Assembly (NCBI RefSeq): GCF_023228165.1
Contig: NZ_JALOBS010000009.1
Location: forward strand, 95,968 to 159,967
DNA from: Methylomonas sp.
GTDB lineage: Bacteria; Pseudomonadota; Gammaproteobacteria; Methylococcales; Methylomonadaceae
Direction of reading: 5' to 3'
DNA length: 64,000 nt
A program made the translations under genes and the position numbers. This document shows positions 43,242 through 51,609 of this stretch, piece by piece; position 1 is the stretch's first letter, and each line of letters starts with the position of its first letter. The notes under the pieces were generated by a model that saw nothing but the letters and a program-made list of their open reading frames with translations, did no database searches and had not been told where the DNA came from.

Positions 43242-44087
43242 CTAGCCGAGCAAAGCGTCGATACCGGCGCATTCAGCCGGCGTCAATTCAAACTTAAAAA
43301 TCTCTAAATCTTCCTGCATATGTTGGGCGGAAGTGGTACCGGTTAACGGCACTATGCCGATTTGCGTCAAATAGCGAAACCAGATTTGCGCCGGGGTACG
43401 CCGATATTGCTCCGCCAATTTCTTAACTACCACACTGGCTAATATTCCGGGGTTCGCGGTTAATGTCCAGAAGCTTTGATAAATAACCCCATGCGCACGG
43501 CAAAATTTGCGTAACTCAATATCGTAATGACTGTCGGCGTAAAAACGATTCTGCAGCACAGCAGGCTTGATGGTTGCCGCCTCATATAAAAACTTAAACA
43601 ACGCCGGGTCGTAGCAGTTACTGATACCCAACTGCCGGACACCTCCGGACAGCACAATATTTTCCATCGCATGCCACACCAGCATGAGATCCTGCTTATT
43701 CGCCAGCGGCGAATGCAACACCCATCCATCCAGATAATGGGTGCGTAAATTGACCAGCGATTTTTGAAAGGACTGCGACACCTGCTCGCCGAGCGCCGCT
43801 TGCGGATCGTATGGAAGCTGTTGCGGATCCTGCCCGCTAAGCGGGGTAAATTTGGTCTGCAGATAAATCTGCTCGCGCCCCAGACCCAATTCGAATGCGG
43901 CGTATAAAGCGTCGCCCACCCCGGGTTCAAAATAATGTTTGGGCTGACAAGCGGTATCGATGCCTCGAAAGCCGTTTTCCAAAGCCAACCCGACCCATTC
44001 GGCGGTCCGCTGTTTTTTCCAGGCGGTGCCGTAAAGCAGGCTCGGCATAGCCACGCCCGCCGAGCTAATTACTACATGATCTTGCAT
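43242..44087 (-). CDS. Aldo/keto reductase
   Basis: The 281-residue protein is a TIM-barrel NADPH-dependent oxidoreductase. I start at the ATG at 44087, which has a GGAGG site four bases upstream; the frame to 44114 has no such site. Catalytic residues are visible: Asp in G-I-D-T-A, Tyr in K-H-Y-F-E, Lys in Q-T-K-F, and His in V-L-H-S-P. It resembles the small AKR enzymes (2,5-diketogluconate reductase-like), but the substrate is unknown. It diverges from nifE across a 215-base region holding the nif promoter; nothing shows it belongs to nitrogen fixation. Confidence 0.85.
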   Translation of the reverse strand: MQDHVVISSAGVAMPSLLYGTAWKKQRTAEWVGLALENGFRGIDTACQPKHYFEPGVGDALYAAFELGLGREQIYLQTKFTPLSGQDPQQLPYDPQAALGEQVSQSFQKSLVNLRTHYLDGWVLHSPLANKQDLMLVWHAMENIVLSGGVRQLGISNCYDPALFKFLYEAATIKPAVLQNRFYADSHYDIELRKFCRAHGVIYQSFWTLTANPGILASVVVKKLAEQYRRTPAQIWFRYLTQIGIVPLTGTTSAQHMQEDLEIFKFELTPAECAGIDALLG

Positions 44088-44195
44088 AAGGCCTCCTACA
44101 AATCCGGCCATCATAGTAACCGAGATTGCGTTTGTCCGCAGATTGTCGCGATTTTGTGATTTTAATGTAGCTATCCTGGCTTATTCACAGCGCTT

Positions 44196-44211
44196 TGTAG
44201 CATTTACTACA
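44196..44211 (+). promoter_or_regulatory. NifA upstream activator site
   Basis: TGT-N10-ACA (TGT at 44196-44198, ACA at 44209-44211), extended to TTTGT...ACAAA with dyad symmetry. This is the NifA-binding pattern, about 45 bases ahead of the -24 element, closer than usual but possible with DNA looping. Confidence 0.75.
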
Positions 44212-44255
44212 AAGCCTTACTTTAATAAATCTAACAAAGTCAACGTCTTAAACAC

Positions 44256-44271
44256 TGGCACAGCCGTTGCT
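44256..44271 (+). promoter_or_regulatory. Sigma-54 promoter of the nifE operon
   Basis: TGGCAC-N5-TTGCT is a full match to the sigma-54 -24/-12 consensus. It is about 30 bases before the nifE ATG. With the NifA site upstream it indicates nitrogen- and oxygen-controlled expression of the whole plus-strand cluster. Confidence 0.92.
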
Positions 44272-44302
44272 TTGTTATAAACAAAAAGCGAGGTGTGCTG
44301 CC

Positions 44303-45742
44303 ATGAAATCGACCAAAGATATTGCGGAACTGCTGGACGAACCGGCTTGTGAGCATAACAAGAAGGAAAAGTCCGGCTGTGCCAAACCCAAACCCGGTTC
44401 GGCCGCGGGTGGTTGTGCTTTTGACGGGGCGCAGATTGCCTTGTTACCCATAGCCGACGTGGCGCATATCGTTCATGGTCCTATCGCCTGTGCCGGCAGT
44501 TCCTGGGATAACCGCGGCACGCGTTCATCCGGTTCGCAGCTTTACCGCATCGGCATGACTACCGATTTAACCGAACAAGACGTGGTGATGGGCCGCAGCG
44601 AAAAACGCCTGTTTCACGCCATCAAACAAGCCGTCGAAACTTATAATCCGCCCGCTGTATTCATCTACAACACCTGTGTGCCTGCCTTAGTCGGTGACGA
44701 TATTAATGCGACCTGCAAATCCGCCGCCGAACGCTGGGGCGTGCCGGTAGTGCCTATCGATTGCGCCGGTTTTTACGGCACCAAAAACCTGGGTAACCGG
44801 ATAGCCGGCGACGCCATGGTCAATCATGTCATCGGTACCCGCGATCCCGATCCGCTACCGCTTGGCACCGAGCGCCCCGGCATCAAGGTTCACGATGTCA
44901 ATCTGGTCGGCGAATACAACATTGCCGGCGAATTCTGGCACGTGCTGCCGCTACTGGACGAAATGGGTCTGCGGGTGCTGTGCACCTTGTCCGGCGATGC
45001 GCGTTTCCGTGAAGTGCAAACCATGCACAAAGCCGAAGTCAATATGATGGTGTGCTCCAAAGCCATGGTCAACGTGGCCCGCAAACTGCAGCAAAGCTAC
45101 GGCACGCCCTGGTTCGAAGGTAGTTTCTACGGTATCACCGACACCAGCCTGGCGCTGCGCGACTTTGCCAGGGTAATCAACGATGCCGATTTGATCGAAC
45201 GCACCGAAGCCATTATCGCTCGCGAGGAGAATCGCATTCGCGCAGCCCTGGCGCCGTGGAAAGAACGTTTAAAAGGTAAACGTGTACTGTTATTTACCGG
45301 CGGCGTAAAAAGCTGGTCGGTAATCTCGGCGTTACAGGATTTGGGTATGGTGGTGGTTGCCACCGGTACCAAAAAATCCACCGAAGAGGACAAAGCCCGC
45401 ATTCGCGAACTGATGGGCGAAGAGACATTGATGATAGAAGACGGCAGCCCGAAAGCCTTGTTAAAAGTGGTTGCCGATTACAAAGCCGACATCTTGATCG
45501 CCGGCGGCCGCAATATGTACACCGCGTTAAAAGCCCGCATTCCTTTCCTGGACATCAATCAGGAACGCGAATTCGGCTACGAAGGTTATCAAGGCATGCT
45601 GGAACTGGTCAGGCAATTGGCCTTGACCCTGGAAAGCCCGGTTTGGGAAGCCGTGCGGGCGACACCGCCCTGGCGCAGCGCCGGCTTGAAAAAGTCGAAT
45701 ACTGTAGTCGAACAAGAGCCGGTAGCGGCTCGGGCGGCTTGA
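44303..45742 (+). CDS. nifE: Nitrogenase iron-molybdenum cofactor scaffold NifE
   Basis: The 479-residue protein starts at the ATG at 44303 with a GAGGTG site; an upstream TTG overlaps the promoter and is rejected. With NifN it forms the scaffold on which the iron-molybdenum cofactor is finished. Cysteines resembling the NifD P-cluster ligands are in G-G-C-A-F-D-G, P-I-A-C-A-G-S-S-W and N-T-C-V-P-A-L-V-G-D-D. The G-G-R-N-M-Y and F-G-Y-E-G-Y-Q-G-M elements are typical. A Cys/Lys-rich N-terminal segment (about 14-40) is slightly extended. It is one base from nifN. Confidence 0.96.
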   Translation: MKSTKDIAELLDEPACEHNKKEKSGCAKPKPGSAAGGCAFDGAQIALLPIADVAHIVHGPIACAGSSWDNRGTRSSGSQLYRIGMTTDLTEQDVVMGRSEKRLFHAIKQAVETYNPPAVFIYNTCVPALVGDDINATCKSAAERWGVPVVPIDCAGFYGTKNLGNRIAGDAMVNHVIGTRDPDPLPLGTERPGIKVHDVNLVGEYNIAGEFWHVLPLLDEMGLRVLCTLSGDARFREVQTMHKAEVNMMVCSKAMVNVARKLQQSYGTPWFEGSFYGITDTSLALRDFARVINDADLIERTEAIIAREENRIRAALAPWKERLKGKRVLLFTGGVKSWSVISALQDLGMVVVATGTKKSTEEDKARIRELMGEETLMIEDGSPKALLKVVADYKADILIAGGRNMYTALKARIPFLDINQEREFGYEGYQGMLELVRQLALTLESPVWEAVRATPPWRSAGLKKSNTVVEQEPVAARAA

Positions 45743-45743
45743 A

Positions 45744-47141
45744 ATGGCTGAAATCGTCAAACGCAACAAAGCCCTATCGGTCAATCCTTTAAAGGCCAGC
45801 CAGCCTACCGGCGGTTCCCTGGCTTGTCTGGGTTTTGATCGAGCCATACCGATGCTGCACGGTTCGCAAGGCTGTACCGCATTTGCCAAAGTATTCTTCG
45901 TACGGCATTTTCGTGAGCCGATTCCGTTGCAGACCACGGCAATGGATCAGGCCAGCTCGGTGCTGGGCGCCGACGAAAACGTCATCGAAGGCATCAAGGC
46001 CATCGCCGAAAAATCCAATCCGGCCCTGATCGCGGTGTTGACCACGGGTTTGGCCGAAACCCAAGGCTGCGACGTGCATCGCAACCTTCGCGAATTTCGC
46101 GAAAGATACCCCGAATACGCCCATGTGGCCGTGGTAGCTGTCAATACCCCCGACTTTACCGGCTGCGTGGAGACGGGTTACGCCGCCACCATTTATGAAA
46201 TCGTCAAGGCCTTGGTGCCGGACGCCGCCAGTGCCGGCACCCAGCCCGGCATTCGCCAGCGCCAGGTGAATTGTTTGGTCAGCCCGATGCTGACGCCAGG
46301 CGATCTGGAAGCCTTGCGCGATTTGATCGAACAATTCAATTTACGCCCGGTGCTGGTGCCGGATTTATCCGACTCCCTGGACGGCAGCTTGACTGACGAC
46401 GATTTTTCACCGGTGACCATAGGCGGCACGCCGGTATCGGAACTGGCGACGCTGGGCGAGGCTAAAGCTACGCTGGTGATTGGCGCCTCCCTGCGTAAAT
46501 CCGGCCAGTTATTGCAGGAAAAAACCGGTGTACCCAGCCATTATTTCGACCATTTGTATGGCTTGCAAGCCAACGATGCGCTGATCATGGCGCTGGCCGA
46601 CATCAGCGAAATGCCGGTACCGCAAAAGATTGAACGTCAGCGTGCGCAGTTGCAGGACGCCATGCTGGATACCCATTTCATGCTCGGTCAGCTAAGGGTT
46701 GCCATAGCCGCCGATCCCGACCAGCTCAACGCCTTGATCCATTTAGTGCAAGGCATGGGCGCCGAGGTAGTTGCCGCTATTTGCGCCGGCAACACCCCGG
46801 TGCTGGCGTCGGCGCCGGTGGACAGTATCAAGATAGGCGATCTGGAAGATTTGGAAGTGATGGCCAAGGAACGCAAGGCGCAACTGCTGATCGGCAACTC
46901 GCATGCCGTGGCCAGCGCCGAGCGTCTGGGCATTCCGATTTTGCGTATTGGTTTTCCGCTTTACGATGTCATCGGCGGTTATCAAAAAACCTGGATTGGC
47001 TATCGCGGCAGCCGCCAGAGCTTATTCGATCTGGCCAACCTAGTGATTAATTTCGCCCATGAGGAGATCGAGCCTTACTACTCGCCGTATGCGCAAAAAC
47101 CCGAGTCCGAACGTCAAACCTGTGCGCCGTCATGTCATTAA
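45744..47141 (+). CDS. nifN: Nitrogenase iron-molybdenum cofactor scaffold NifN
   Basis: The 465-residue protein is the second scaffold subunit. It shows the NifN/NifK start (N-P-L-K-A-S-Q-P-x-G-G), the C-L-G-F-D-R and H-G-S-Q-G-C-T-A-F-A-K segments, T-T-G-L-A-E-T-Q-G-C-D and N-T-P-D-F-x-G. The last part holds P-I-L-R-I-G-F-P-L-Y-D. Together with NifE it accepts the precursor cluster from NifB. Translation is probably coupled to nifE. Confidence 0.96.
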   Translation: MAEIVKRNKALSVNPLKASQPTGGSLACLGFDRAIPMLHGSQGCTAFAKVFFVRHFREPIPLQTTAMDQASSVLGADENVIEGIKAIAEKSNPALIAVLTTGLAETQGCDVHRNLREFRERYPEYAHVAVVAVNTPDFTGCVETGYAATIYEIVKALVPDAASAGTQPGIRQRQVNCLVSPMLTPGDLEALRDLIEQFNLRPVLVPDLSDSLDGSLTDDDFSPVTIGGTPVSELATLGEAKATLVIGASLRKSGQLLQEKTGVPSHYFDHLYGLQANDALIMALADISEMPVPQKIERQRAQLQDAMLDTHFMLGQLRVAIAADPDQLNALIHLVQGMGAEVVAAICAGNTPVLASAPVDSIKIGDLEDLEVMAKERKAQLLIGNSHAVASAERLGIPILRIGFPLYDVIGGYQKTWIGYRGSRQSLFDLANLVINFAHEEIEPYYSPYAQKPESERQTCAPSCH

Positions 47142-47185
47142 CCCGTCGCATGCAGGTCGTGCATCAATCCGAACAGGAGATCCCG

Positions 47186-47617
47186 ATGGATACCGCCATC
47201 AAAGTCGCTTTTGCCACCACCGATATGGTGCATGTGAATCAGCATTTCGGCTCTGCGAAATCGTTTGCCGTCTATGCCGTCAATCCGGAACAGGCAGAGC
47301 TTATGGAAGCTGCCCAATTCGGTCAATTGGCGCAGGATGGCAACGAGGACAAATTGTCGGTGAAGCTGCAATTGCTGGACGGCTGTTCGGCGGTGTATTG
47401 CCAGGCGGTCGGTGCCTCGGCGATTAAACAAATCATCGCCCAGGGCATACAACCGATCAAAGTGCATGAGGGCAGCACCATAAAAGACTTGCTAAGCGAT
47501 TTACAGACTGAAATGAAAGCCGGTCCATCCAGTTGGCTGGCCAAAGCCATCAATCAGAATAAAGGCCCTGATCCACAGCGCTTCGACGAAATGGAGCAGG
47601 AAGGCTGGGATGAATAA
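47186..47617 (+). CDS. nifX: Nitrogenase cofactor carrier NifX
   Basis: The 143-residue protein starts at the ATG at 47186, preceded by AGGAGA; the longer frame overlaps nifN. It has the Dinitrogenase iron-molybdenum cofactor domain (about 5-110): V-A-F-A-T-T-D, V-N-Q-H-F-G, and the C-x-A-V-Y-C-Q-A-V-G-A-S-A segment. NifX binds the cofactor precursor and passes it on. It is 44 bases after nifN. Confidence 0.93.
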   Translation: MDTAIKVAFATTDMVHVNQHFGSAKSFAVYAVNPEQAELMEAAQFGQLAQDGNEDKLSVKLQLLDGCSAVYCQAVGASAIKQIIAQGIQPIKVHEGSTIKDLLSDLQTEMKAGPSSWLAKAINQNKGPDPQRFDEMEQEGWDE

Positions 47618-47680
47618 CCGGCAACCTATTACCGTTGCAAAGCAACCCAAACAACTGAATTCAACAAACAGGAGATCACC

Positions 47681-48154
47681 ATGTCCCAAGCAGCTTTAGC
47701 CGTAGAAACCGGCGAACCCTTCATGACGTCCGCTGTCGTCGTCGAAATGCTCAAACAACTTCGCGCACTCGATACCTACGACACGTACGAAGGTTGGTCG
47801 GACGAAAAAATCATCGACCCGCTGGTGATGACCAAGGAGCGCAAACGGGAAATCCCCATCATCGGCGACCCGGACGAAATCACGCTGGCCCGTATCAAAG
47901 CCTATTACAACAGCATTGCCTCGTTGATCGAAAAACGCGCCGGCAAAATGGCCGTCCCGGTGATCAATATCACCCACGAAGGCTTCGGCCGGGCGTTTGT
48001 GCTGGTCGGCAAATTGATCGTGGTGGATAAAACCCTGCGCGATGTGCACAGGTTCGGCTTTCCAAGCCTGGAAGATTTATCCACCAAGACAGAAGCCGTT
48101 ATCGAAAAAGCCGTTGCTTTGATTGAACAATATAAAGAAGTAGCGGAAGCCTGA
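47681..48154 (+). CDS. NifX-associated protein (DUF269)
   Basis: The 157-residue protein matches DUF269, which is found only in nif clusters beside nifX. Its features are the F-x-x-x-x-V-V-E-M-L-K-Q-L-R-A start, D-T-Y-D-T-Y-E-G-W, I-P-I-I-G-D-P-D and H-R-F-G-F-P-S-L near the end. Its molecular role is not established; it is probably involved in cofactor or iron-sulfur handling. A GGAGA site precedes it. Confidence 0.9.
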   Translation: MSQAALAVETGEPFMTSAVVVEMLKQLRALDTYDTYEGWSDEKIIDPLVMTKERKREIPIIGDPDEITLARIKAYYNSIASLIEKRAGKMAVPVINITHEGFGRAFVLVGKLIVVDKTLRDVHRFGFPSLEDLSTKTEAVIEKAVALIEQYKEVAEA

Positions 48155-48165
48155 GGAGAAATCTC

Positions 48166-48381
48166 ATGACTGACGAAGAACTGAAAAAATTGGAAAAAGA
48201 GGTCAAAAAGACCAAGCGTTTGGCCAGCGAAGCAGCCATGGAATTGCACGACTTGATCGAGGATAGGCTACCGGACGCTTACGGCGAACTGATGGGCATC
48301 GCTCAAAACACTTACGAAGCCTGTAAAGCCTGGGATGAAGCCAACCAAAAGCTAACGGCCGCGTCCGCGGCAACAGCGTGA
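48166..48381 (+). CDS. DUF683-type small nif protein (CCE_0567-like)
   Basis: The 71-residue protein is all-helical with a L-K-K-x-x-K-x-x-K-R-x-A start and A-A-M-E-L-H-D-L-x-E-D-x-L-P. This matches the small nif-associated DUF683 family, whose structure is a helical bundle that binds metal. It sits 11 bases after the DUF269 gene and 10 before the ferredoxin gene. A role in metal delivery is proposed for the family but is not proven. Confidence 0.88.
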   Translation: MTDEELKKLEKEVKKTKRLASEAAMELHDLIEDRLPDAYGELMGIAQNTYEACKAWDEANQKLTAASAATA

Positions 48382-48391
48382 GGTAACGGAT

Positions 48392-48709
48392 ATGAGCGAA
48401 TTTGTAACCGGCACCACTTTCGGCGGCACAGTGTGGACACCGTCGTATGTAGCCGACATCAATCAGCGCAACTGCATCGGCTGCGGCCGCTGCTTCAAAG
48501 TCTGCCCACGCGATGTATTCGATCTGGTGGAAAAAGACGAGGTGCTGTCCGCCGAGGATTTCGGCGACGACTACGGTGACTTTGAAGACGAGGACGATAA
48601 CAGCATGGTGATGAGCCTGAAGAATGCCGCGGACTGTATAGGTTGTGAAGCCTGTTCCAAGGTTTGTCCCAAGGATTGTTTTACCCATGAGCATAAGGCT
48701 GCTGCTTGA
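48392..48709 (+). CDS. fdxB: Nif-specific ferredoxin III (2[4Fe-4S])
   Basis: The 105-residue ferredoxin has two cysteine motifs: N-C-I-G-C-G-R-C-F-K-V-C-P (about residue 30) and D-C-I-G-C-E-A-C-S-K-V-C-P (about 78). They are separated by an acidic loop with many Asp and Glu, the signature of nif-type FdxB proteins. It should carry electrons to nitrogenase or its assembly. The stop is followed directly by repeat copy B. Confidence 0.92.
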   Translation: MSEFVTGTTFGGTVWTPSYVADINQRNCIGCGRCFKVCPRDVFDLVEKDEVLSAEDFGDDYGDFEDEDDNSMVMSLKNAADCIGCEACSKVCPKDCFTHEHKAAA

Positions 48710-48712
48710 TTT

Positions 48713-48964
48713 GTGTCGCTGACGCGACGAGTTTTTATGTCGGTTCTCGGACCGACAGCCGAGGTGCTTTTCTTTGCTTGTCCAAAGAAAAGCACCCAAA
48801 AGAAAGGACACCCCGATACCGCGATGATCCTGCGCGCCAAAGGCTTTGAACGGGGTTTCCCGAAGGGGCTTCCCAGCCCCGGCGGGAAACACGATGCATC
48901 CCTGCATCGCCCCTAAGGGCTGATCCGCTCAAAACCTCCGGTGCTCGGCGCGGTATTAGGGGAG
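48713..48964 (+). repeat. Dispersed repeat, copy B
   Basis: This 250-base block has the same order as copy A: GTGTCGC...GCGAC hairpin, GTCGG...CCGACAGCCG inverted pair, CCAAAGAAAAG blocks, GAACGGGGTTTCCCGAAG, GCATCCCTGCATCGCC, and an end with GGTGCTCGGCGCGG. It starts four bases after the fdxB stop. The open frames over it have no family features and are not counted as genes. Confidence 0.8.
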
Positions 48965-49069
48965 TTTACACTCCGCGAATAACAAAGATTGTTCGATACG
49001 AAGGGTAAAAGCAAAAACTTTATTTAAACCAATAGAGCAACTCAGTGCGATTTTAGTCCCGTTATTTCG

Positions 49070-49381
49070 CCCCGAGCATCGCAGATTTTGACGAAAAAGG
49101 CCCTTTAGGTGAGCGGCAGGAAGCCGCTCGTTTTCGCAGGGCCAAGGACGGCCCTTCGAAAACCTTCGTCAAAATCGACAAATTTGCCAGGAGCAAATTT
49201 GAACAGCCACATGGCTGGTCCAGAGGGCGAAAACCATGGATGGTTTTCGTAAAAGCGCAGGAAAAAGGCGAAATTCGGGTCGCCTTTTCTTTGGATACTT
49301 TCTTTTGGCGAAGCAAAAGAAAGTATCGCGGCTGTCGGTCCGCGAACCGACTTCAATATAACCGTCGCGATAGCGACACCT
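49070..49381 (-). repeat. Dispersed repeat, copy C (inverted)
   Basis: Read on the minus strand this begins with GTGTCGCTATCGCGAC, followed by GTCGGTTCGCGGACCGAC, a CTTTCTTTTG...CAAAAGAAAG palindrome, GGAC-CAGCC and GGCTGTTCAAATT words, and ends with GATGCTCGG. It is opposed to copy B with about 100 bases between them, and its left part shares the middle section of copy A. Confidence 0.78.
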
Positions 49382-49414
49382 AAAAGTTAAACCCAACAAA
49401 AGAGGAAAGCTATC

Positions 49415-49738
49415 ATGCCACGCCCAGAAAAACACGTTTTCGTCTGTACCCAAAACCGTCCCGAGGGACATCCGCGCGGCTCTTGCGCCGCCAGTGGTTG
49501 TGCCGAGGTGATGAATGAATTCATGAACGAAATTCAAAGCCGCAACCTGTTCGAAAAAATCGCGTTAACCAACACCGGCTGCATGGGACCCTGTATGATG
49601 GGCCCAAGTGTGTTGGTTTATCCGGAGGGTGTCATGTACGGAAAAGTGGCTAAAGACGACGTCAAAACCATCATCGAACAGCATCTGCTTGGCGGTGCGC
49701 CGGTTGAGACCCTGGTCGTGCCCGCCGAGGTTTGGTAA
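49415..49738 (+). CDS. Thioredoxin-like [2Fe-2S] ferredoxin
   Basis: The 107-residue protein has the four cysteine ligands of thioredoxin-like ferredoxins: Cys11 in F-V-C-T-Q-N-R, Cys24, Cys56 and Cys60 in T-G-C-M-G-P-C. An extra Cys29 is present. A G-P-S-V-L-V-Y-P-E-G-V-M-Y segment follows. Related proteins in nif clusters of Azotobacter and other diazotrophs are called 2Fe-2S ferredoxin or FeSII-like, and some protect nitrogenase or carry electrons. Its position directly after the repeat and before the unknown genes suggests it heads that block. Confidence 0.85.
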   Translation: MPRPEKHVFVCTQNRPEGHPRGSCAASGCAEVMNEFMNEIQSRNLFEKIALTNTGCMGPCMMGPSVLVYPEGVMYGKVAKDDVKTIIEQHLLGGAPVETLVVPAEVW

Positions 49739-49741
49739 GCC

Positions 49742-50248
49742 ATGACTCAAAGATTACTCTTTGAAGAACGGGTGCTGTTTAGCCCTCATTTGCCCAAGGC
49801 AGTCAACCAATTGCTGCAACAGGCCGTGGCGGCCAGCCATGCCGAAAAACCGCTGGCGGAAAAACTGTTTAAACAGGCACAGCAACTCGACCCTGGCTGT
49901 CTGCAAACCTATTTTGCCTTGTATAAATTTTATTTTTATCAAGGCCGTTTGCAGGAAGCCGAACGCGAAGTGCTGGCCGGCCTTGGTCAGGCCGCCCGGC
50001 AAGGCGAATTTCCGGTCGATTTTCGGCAACTCGCCCGCCAAGCCGCCGAATGGGACATGTATGCCAGCGAAACCGCGCTGTTTTATCTGTATACCCTGAA
50101 GGCTCTGGCCTTCATCAAGTTACGCCAGGACCTGGCTGATGAAGCCCGGGCCATTTTGGCGGCAATGGAAGTGCTCGATCCGGACGATAAATCCGGCGTT
50201 TCCGTGATCATGCAATTATCCGCTGCTTTGGAGCCGGAGGCCGGATGA
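49742..50248 (+). CDS. TPR-like helical protein of unknown function
   Basis: The 168-residue protein is almost all helix, with a tetratricopeptide-like pattern around residues 30-75 (A-E-K-L-F-K-Q-A-Q-Q-L-D-P-G-C-x-x-x-Y-F-A-L-Y-K-F-Y) and another near 125-150. It starts three bases after the ferredoxin gene and its stop overlaps the next start as ATGA. It probably holds protein partners together. It is not a named nif protein I recognise. Context implies a role linked to nitrogen fixation; this is inference. Confidence 0.7.
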   Translation: MTQRLLFEERVLFSPHLPKAVNQLLQQAVAASHAEKPLAEKLFKQAQQLDPGCLQTYFALYKFYFYQGRLQEAEREVLAGLGQAARQGEFPVDFRQLARQAAEWDMYASETALFYLYTLKALAFIKLRQDLADEARAILAAMEVLDPDDKSGVSVIMQLSAALEPEAG

Positions 50249-50622
50249 TACTAGCCCTCGAACAACAGATAGCCGCTAAACGCGACTTCGGTACGGCGGT
50301 TTGCCGGCGCATCGGCGAGAATATCGCCAAGTTGGGTTTTTCAACGCAAACCAACATCAACCCGCCTAACTTCGACGCGGCCGAGTTTAGCTTGGTAACC
50401 GACCCTTTCACGCAAAGTCAGGACTTGGTCGGTTATTGGTACAAACCCGGTAAACAACGTATAGGACAAATTAAATTTCATGGTGACGGCAGTTTTTATG
50501 CCGAATACGATGTCGTCCAGCCCCACCCCAGCAAAAAGCACTTCTTCGTGGAGGCCATTAATGCCTGGGGCCAACAGGACAACATCAAAACCGAAGCCAA
50601 ATTGCTCGACATTCCCCAATAG
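50245..50622 (+). CDS. Nif-cluster hypothetical protein, 125 aa
   Basis: I do not recognise this protein. Its first 35 residues form one helix with a single Cys. The rest is probably a beta sheet with aromatic strands (Y-W-Y-K-P-G and G-S-F-Y-A-E-Y-D-V) and a W-G-Q-Q-D end. No membrane segment or signal is present, so it should be cytoplasmic. Overlap of four bases with the TPR gene and nine bases to the DUF364 gene point to one transcript. Confidence 0.65.
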   Translation: MILALEQQIAAKRDFGTAVCRRIGENIAKLGFSTQTNINPPNFDAAEFSLVTDPFTQSQDLVGYWYKPGKQRIGQIKFHGDGSFYAEYDVVQPHPSKKHFFVEAINAWGQQDNIKTEAKLLDIPQ

Positions 50623-50630
50623 GTATCGTC

Positions 50631-51605
50631 ATGGCCAATCCCAAACATGTGTATGAACTGTTGCTGGATCACTGCAGTAGTGAAGCGGTGGTGGACAATC
50701 TAATGATAGGGTTGGTATGGACCATTTGTAAAACCAAGGATCAAGCCGGCCTCGGCCTGGCTATGAGCCCCGGTCACGCTACCCGCACCCTGTCCTGGTC
50801 CGGCAATCTGACCGGCAAGCCGATTACCGATCTGGCGTCCTGGATTCTGGACTGGAACCCGTATCAGGCGGCGGTGGCCATGGCCGCGATCAACAGCTGC
50901 ATTAACAGTCGTCCCTTGCCGGAATCAGTGATTTTACAGCCTGAGGCCGGTCACGCCAATCTCGCTGTCTTCGATTACTTTTTACCGCAACTGCATCATA
51001 AAAAAGTGGTGGTGATCGGCCACTACCCCGGCATTGAGCGCTATCAAGATTTGATGCAACTGAGCGTTTTGGAGAAACAACCCGCCGCGGATGACTTGCC
51101 CGACTCCGCCTGCGAGTTTTTATTGCCGACCGCCGATTGGGTGTTTTTGACCGCCAGCTCCATTCCCAACAAAACCTTTCCGCGCCTGGCCGAATTAGCC
51201 TGGAATGCCAAAACCGTATTAATGGGCCCCACCGTACGCTGGTTGCCGCAGTTACATGAGTTCGGCGTCGATTATCTGGCCGGGGTGGAGATCACCGACC
51301 CCAGCACCTTGTATCACACCGCGGCCCAAGGCGGCGGGGTAAAAATCTTCAGCCAGGGCTTGCGTTACCGGATCGCGGAACTGACTCCATCGATCAGCTT
51401 GAGTTGGTTGAAACAACAGATTGCCGATTGTGCTTCGGAAAGAACCCAACTCAAACAGCAAATGGAAAGCTGGTATGCCGCCGGCCAAAACCAGCGCTTC
51501 GCCAAAACCCAATTGCTGGAACGGGTGGACGCCCGGCTGTCCCGGCTGGATAGCAGCTATAAAGTCTTGTGGGACCGTTACGGTAAACAGCCGGGTATCA
51601 ATTAA
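50631..51605 (+). CDS. DUF364/DUF4213 protein, possible metal chelator
   Basis: The 324-residue protein has an N-terminal DUF4213-type part (about residues 5-100: L-M-I-G-L-V-W-T, L-A-M-S-P) and a DUF364 part (about 110-260) with a Rossmann-like K-V-V-V-I-G-H-Y-P-G and V-L-M-G-P-T-V-R-W. DUF364 is annotated as a putative heavy-metal chelation domain from structure. Members occur near nif genes. A role in molybdenum or iron handling for nitrogenase would fit. The last 60 residues are helical and contain extra Arg and Lys. Confidence 0.75.
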   Translation: MANPKHVYELLLDHCSSEAVVDNLMIGLVWTICKTKDQAGLGLAMSPGHATRTLSWSGNLTGKPITDLASWILDWNPYQAAVAMAAINSCINSRPLPESVILQPEAGHANLAVFDYFLPQLHHKKVVVIGHYPGIERYQDLMQLSVLEKQPAADDLPDSACEFLLPTADWVFLTASSIPNKTFPRLAELAWNAKTVLMGPTVRWLPQLHEFGVDYLAGVEITDPSTLYHTAAQGGGVKIFSQGLRYRIAELTPSISLSWLKQQIADCASERTQLKQQMESWYAAGQNQRFAKTQLLERVDARLSRLDSSYKVLWDRYGKQPGIN

Positions 51606-51609
51606 TTTT

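Noticed and set aside
45789..46334. 181-codon antisense open frame
   Set aside because: It is the complement of nifN and is explained by GC-rich codon use.
48203..48907. 234-codon minus-strand open frame
   Set aside because: It runs across two nif genes and repeat copy B; the coding strand is clear and the frame has no family features.
49169..49537. Minus-strand open frame over repeat copy C
   Set aside because: It overlaps the [2Fe-2S] ferredoxin gene and consists mostly of repeat sequence.
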